NCBI RefSeq assembly: GCF_030403505.1
Contig: NZ_JAUEMJ010000001.1
Span: forward strand, 557,762 to 621,761
From: Glycomyces tritici
GTDB taxonomy: Bacteria > Actinomycetota > Actinomycetes > Mycobacteriales > Micromonosporaceae
Direction of reading: 5' to 3'
Length of the DNA stretch: 64,000 nt
Of this stretch, positions 60,959-64,000 are shown one piece after another. Position numbers and translations under genes: made by a program. Within the stretch, counting starts at the first letter, position 1; the number at the start of each line of letters is the position of its first letter. The notes beneath the pieces are model-generated. The model was not told where the DNA came from. It was given only the letters and a program-made list of their open reading frames with translations, and did not search any database.

Positions 60959-61921
60959 ATGGAAAACGTCTTCGGCGGCAGGCACTCCCGCCGCACGCTC
61001 TTCACCGCCGCCGGCGCCGTCGCGATCGGCGCCGCCGCCGCACCGCTCCTCGGCGACCCGCACAGCGCCCAGGCGCAGACCGGCAGCCCCGTCGGCTGGG
61101 CCACCCAGAACGGGGGCACCAACGGCGGCTCGGGCGGCAGCACGACCACCGTCACCACGGCCTCGGCCTTCGCCTCCGCCGTCAGCGGCAACACCCGCAA
61201 GATCGTCCGCGTCAGCGGCACGATCGCCCTCTCCGGGATGGTCCGGGTCGGATCGAACACCACCATCATCGGCAACTCGGGGGCGACCCTCACCAGCGGC
61301 GGGCTCACGCTCCGCACCGTCACCAACGTCATCATCCAGAACATGCGGTTCCGGGGCTACTCGGACGACGGCATCAACGTCGAGGAGAGCTCGCGGAACA
61401 TCTGGATCGACCACAACACCTTCGAGCCCGGCTACGACGGCGCCTGCGACATCAAGCGCCAGTCGGACTTCATCACCGTGTCGTGGAACCGGTTCGACGG
61501 CACCGACAAGACCTGCCTCCTCGGCCACAGCGACAGCCACACGGTCGACCGCGGCAAGCTGCGGGTCTCATACCACCACAACTACTTCAACGGCACCACC
61601 CAGCGCACCCCCCGGGTCCGCTTCGCCGAGCCCGTCCACGTCTACAACAACTACTACGGGAACATCCGGTCGTACTGCATCGCGACCACCATGGACGCCG
61701 GGGTCATCAACGAGGGCAACTACTTCGAGAACTGCAACCGGACCGTCGACATCGGGCAGGGCGACTCGGGCCCGGGCCGGATCGTCTCGCGCAACAACCA
61801 CGTCGTCAACTCCCCCGCCCCCACGAGCCGCGGCTCGGTCGCGGGCGTGCCCTACAGCTTCCAGCTGGACACGCCCTCGCAGGTCAAGTCCATCGTCACC
61901 GGCGGCGCCGGCGCCCGCTGA
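60959..61921 (+). CDS. Secreted pectate lyase, polysaccharide lyase family 1
   Basis: PL1 enzymes cleave polygalacturonate by beta-elimination with Ca2+. The 320-aa protein has a twin-arginine signal (SRRTLFTAAGAVAIGAA, cleavage near AQA) and a parallel beta-helix. Conserved residues lie in NIWIDHNTFEPGYDGACDIK and VSYHHNYFNGTTQRTPRVRF, the latter with the catalytic Arg of R-x-P-R. It should act outside the cell on pectin, feeding galacturonate oligomers to transport and uronate catabolism. ATG 60959 has GAAAGG about 10 nt upstream. Confidence 0.93.
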   Translation: MENVFGGRHSRRTLFTAAGAVAIGAAAAPLLGDPHSAQAQTGSPVGWATQNGGTNGGSGGSTTTVTTASAFASAVSGNTRKIVRVSGTIALSGMVRVGSNTTIIGNSGATLTSGGLTLRTVTNVIIQNMRFRGYSDDGINVEESSRNIWIDHNTFEPGYDGACDIKRQSDFITVSWNRFDGTDKTCLLGHSDSHTVDRGKLRVSYHHNYFNGTTQRTPRVRFAEPVHVYNNYYGNIRSYCIATTMDAGVINEGNYFENCNRTVDIGQGDSGPGRIVSRNNHVVNSPAPTSRGSVAGVPYSFQLDTPSQVKSIVTGGAGAR

Positions 61922-61939
61922 CCGAACCGGACCACCGGA

Positions 61940-61968
61940 CGGCCGGGGCCTCGCGGAGGCCCCGGCCG
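61940..61968 (+). terminator. Terminator of the pectate lyase gene
   Basis: CGGCCGGGGCCTC/GAGGCCCCGGCCG with a GCG loop, 19 bp after the stop; tail CTTGCG. Confidence 0.7.
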
Positions 61969-62034
61969 CTTGCGCGGGCGACTCCACCTGGTCGAACCGG
62001 ACCGCGGGGCGGTCGTCGAGGGCCCGCACGCACG

Positions 62035-62066
62035 CGAAAGGCCCGCCGGATCCCCAGACGGGCCTT
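62035..62066 (-). terminator. Terminator of the Gfo/Idh operon
   Basis: AAGGCCCG/CGGGCCTT stem; on the minus strand it is followed by TCGCG after a short TTT run. It lies 46 bp past the stop of the oxidoreductase gene. Confidence 0.55.
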
Positions 62067-62111
62067 CAGGTGACCGCGCAGCTGCGCGTGTCGGCGTGCG
62101 GCGAACCCCGG

Positions 62112-63242
62112 TCAGGCCCAGGGCAGGCCGAGCTCGGAGAAGAGCTTCCCCTGGCGGGCGGCGTCTTCGACGGCCTGGTCGGCTCCCTTGAGGATCGTGA
62201 CGCCGTCGTCCGAGGTCTCGGTGCCGACGCGTTCGAGGTGCGCGGCGTCGACGAGGCGCGGGATCGGGTCGTTGAGGACGCGTTCGAGGACCCCGGTGAA
62301 GGTCTTCGCGCGGCGCAGGCCCGAGATGAGGCCGACGCCCTTATTGCGGTGCGCGAGCAGGTTGTCGAGGAGGTCGGTGCGGCCGTACTGCTTCGGCTCG
62401 GTCTCGCCGGGGAGGAGGAGCCGGTCGGTGGGGTACTCGAACCAGGCCTCGCCCTTGGTGCCGCGCACGTACACGTCGCCCTCGAGCTTGCGGTCGCCGC
62501 AGAGGGTGACGGCAACGGTGATCTGCACGCCGTTCTTGTTGGTGGCGCGCCAGACGGCGGTGTCGTCGACCTCGATGTTCTCGCGGGTGCGCAGGCGCTC
62601 GAGCTCGATCGGGCCGTCGAGCGGCCAGTCCCCCGCCAGCGCGATGGCCTCCTGGGAGGCGTGCGCGAAGGGGTTGGCGAGCGCGCCGTCGGCGATGAGG
62701 GTGCCGTTGGCCTCGCGCTTCCCGGCCCACGGGGAGCGGCGGTAGTACGAGTCGGGGCGGCGCCAGGATCCGGCGACGGCGACGGCCTCGACCTCGCCGA
62801 GGTCGCCGGCTTCGATGGCGTCGCGGAGGGCGTTGAACGCGTGGGAGCCGAGGGCCTGGAAGCCGACCTGGACGTTGCGTCCGGTCTCGGTCATGACCGC
62901 GTAGAGGTCGGCGTATTCGGCGAGGCTGGCGACGGGCGGCTTCTCGAGGAGGACGTCGGCGCCGTGGCGCATCGCGGCGCTCGCGATGGGCAGGTGGGTG
63001 GGGGGCGGGGTGGCGATGATGACGACGTCGGGGTCGGTGGCGTCGAGCATGGCGCGGTAGTCGTCGAAGACGGGGAGGTCGCCGACGGGGATGGCGTCGT
63101 CCTCGTAGATCTCGGCGGTGTCGCACAGGGCCACGAAGTCGAGTTCGCCGCTGCGGCGGCGCGGTTCGAGGTTGTGGCGGTGGTGCAGGCCGTATCCGTT
63201 GGCGCCCACGAGGGCGATGCGGGGCGTGCGGGTCTCGGTCAC
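62112..63242 (-). CDS. Gfo/Idh/MocA-family NAD(P)-dependent oxidoreductase
   Basis: The 376-aa protein has the Rossmann start RIALVGANGYGLHH, the EKPPVAS motif (the Lys proton donor of the family is in LLEKPP), and a C-terminal substrate-binding sheet. Members oxidise sugars, inositol or uronates. GTG 63242 overlaps the UxuB stop (GTGA). Together with UxuB it probably handles galacturonate- or glucuronate-derived intermediates from pectin. Confidence 0.9.
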   Translation of the reverse strand: MTETRTPRIALVGANGYGLHHRHNLEPRRRSGELDFVALCDTAEIYEDDAIPVGDLPVFDDYRAMLDATDPDVVIIATPPPTHLPIASAAMRHGADVLLEKPPVASLAEYADLYAVMTETGRNVQVGFQALGSHAFNALRDAIEAGDLGEVEAVAVAGSWRRPDSYYRRSPWAGKREANGTLIADGALANPFAHASQEAIALAGDWPLDGPIELERLRTRENIEVDDTAVWRATNKNGVQITVAVTLCGDRKLEGDVYVRGTKGEAWFEYPTDRLLLPGETEPKQYGRTDLLDNLLAHRNKGVGLISGLRRAKTFTGVLERVLNDPIPRLVDAAHLERVGTETSDDGVTILKGADQAVEDAARQGKLFSELGLPWA

Positions 63243-64000
63243 AAGTGCTCCAGGGTGGTGGCGACGCCGTGCCGGTCGAGTTCGCGCAGCCATTTGGCGG
63301 CGGCCCGGCGCAGCTGGTGGTTGTCGGCGACGGTTTCGGGGACGATCTGGTGGAGCCCGAGGATAGCGTCAATGCGGGCGGCGGGGTTGCCCCCGGCGGC
63401 GGTGAGGCTCTGGCGGATGACGTCCTTGAGCGGGTCGTCGAGCGGCAGTTCGGCGCCGTCGTCGCTGCGGCCGCCGCAGAAGCGGGTCCAGGCGGCGAGC
63501 GGGAGCGCGATGAGGTCGAGGTCCACGTGGGCTTCGGCGAGGTCGTGGATGGTCGCGAAGAGCCGCTGCGGGAGTTTCTGGGAGCCGTCCATGGCGATCT
63601 GGAGGCACCGGTGCCGGATGCCGGGGTTGTGGAAGCGTTCGAGGACGCCTTCGCCGTAGGCGACGGTGTCCTTTCCGTCGGGCGGCGTGAAGCTGGGGGC
63701 GATCTGCTCGGCGATGAGCCAGCGCGCGTACTCCTCGGCGCCGGGGAGGGCGAGCGTCTCGCTGATCGTCTCGATGTCGGCGAGCGCGCCGAGGTAGGCG
63801 AGCGTGGAGTGGACGCCGTTGAGGGTGCGCAGTTTCAGGCGCTCCCAGCCGGCGACGTCGTGGGTGTAGGTGGCGTCCCACCCGGGGCGGGGCCCGGCGA
63901 AGTCGTCTTCGATGACCCACTGGGTGAACGGCTCGGCTTCGACGGCGGCGAGGTCGGTGACGCCGAGTTCCCCAAGGGCGCGTTCGTAGGTGGCCTGTGT
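63239..64000 (-). CDS. Mannitol dehydrogenase family protein, probable fructuronate reductase UxuB (N-terminus outside window)
   Basis: The frame is open to the window edge; only the C-terminal ~253 residues are seen. They match the mannitol/fructuronate dehydrogenase C-domain: FTQWVIEDDFAGPRPGWDAT, then KLRTLNGVHSTLAYLG, where the Lys lies in the catalytic K-x-R-x-LNG-x-H motif. RFHNPGIRHRCLQIAMDGSQ and KLPQRL follow. UxuB reduces D-fructuronate to D-mannonate with NADH. Pectin-degrading neighbours favour UxuB or tagaturonate reductase over mannitol dehydrogenase. Confidence 0.85.
   Translation of the reverse strand, partial: TQATYERALGELGVTDLAAVEAEPFTQWVIEDDFAGPRPGWDATYTHDVAGWERLKLRTLNGVHSTLAYLGALADIETISETLALPGAEEYARWLIAEQIAPSFTPPDGKDTVAYGEGVLERFHNPGIRHRCLQIAMDGSQKLPQRLFATIHDLAEAHVDLDLIALPLAAWTRFCGGRSDDGAELPLDDPLKDVIRQSLTAAGGNPAARIDAILGLHQIVPETVADNHQLRRAAAKWLRELDRHGVATTLEHL

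Overview
The window is about 64 kb of very GC-rich, gene-dense actinobacterial DNA. Markers of the phylum are a WhiB-type protein, an RsrA/SigR pair, a mycothiol-dependent nitroreductase-like protein, DUF3145, DivIVA-domain and bL37 genes, and frequent GTG starts with 1-8 bp overlaps. Gene content and order would fit a Glycomycetaceae-like genome, but that is an impression; no 16S rRNA or tRNA gene is present to test it. I saw no insertion sequence, prophage, CRISPR array or rRNA operon. Almost everything is chromosomal core.

Layout. 1-4 kb: the end of a membrane protein with an FN3-like domain, DUF3145, a DsbA-fold nitroreductase-like protein and an AraC-type regulator. 4-17 kb: the translation/transcription cluster truB, rbfA, DUF503, infB, ylxR, nusA, rimP, all on the minus strand. 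It is interrupted at 7.7-11.8 kb by a membrane protein, a NarL-type two-component system and a methyltransferase. 17-22 kb: a DUF4439 pair and a PadR-controlled MacB/FtsX-type ABC exporter. 22-29 kb: map, then purU-dxr-rseP-ispG, with two MEP isoprenoid steps. 29-32 kb: a three-gene carbohydrate ABC importer. 32-37 kb: an MMPL exporter divergent from a TetR gene, then a metallo-beta-lactamase/Rieske fusion protein. 37-45 kb: a DivIVA-domain protein, rlmN, cdsA, frr, pyrH, tsf and rpsB (minus strand). 45-50 kb: an M23 peptidase, yraN, comM and dprA (plus strand). 50-53 kb: an unrecognised protein, a SIS-domain sugar-phosphate protein, bL37 and a TetR regulator. 53-60 kb: rsrA, sigR, whiB, SRAP, aroA, rsgA and hisN. 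60-64 kb: a pectin/hemicellulose module of a CE7 esterase, PL1 pectate lyase, Gfo/Idh oxidoreductase and a UxuB-type dehydrogenase cut by the window end.

Main connections. A LacI-type operator (core GCAACCGCTTGCC) fills the promoter spacer of the sugar importer at 32.2 kb. It recurs upstream of the CE7 esterase at 60.74 kb, with a related site on the pectate-lyase promoter at 60.87 kb, so genes 28 kb apart probably form one plant-polysaccharide regulon. sigR is preceded by a perfect GGAAT-N18-GTT promoter and has two well-placed start codons, matching the autoregulated long/short SigR arrangement of Streptomyces. Local palindromes predict autoregulation of the PadR, TetR and two-component systems. 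Two genes, the methyltransferase at 11.8 kb and yraN, lack a stop codon where the family should end and run on over their neighbours. Small genes easily missed are bL37 (24 codons) and a 37-codon ORF upstream of truB.
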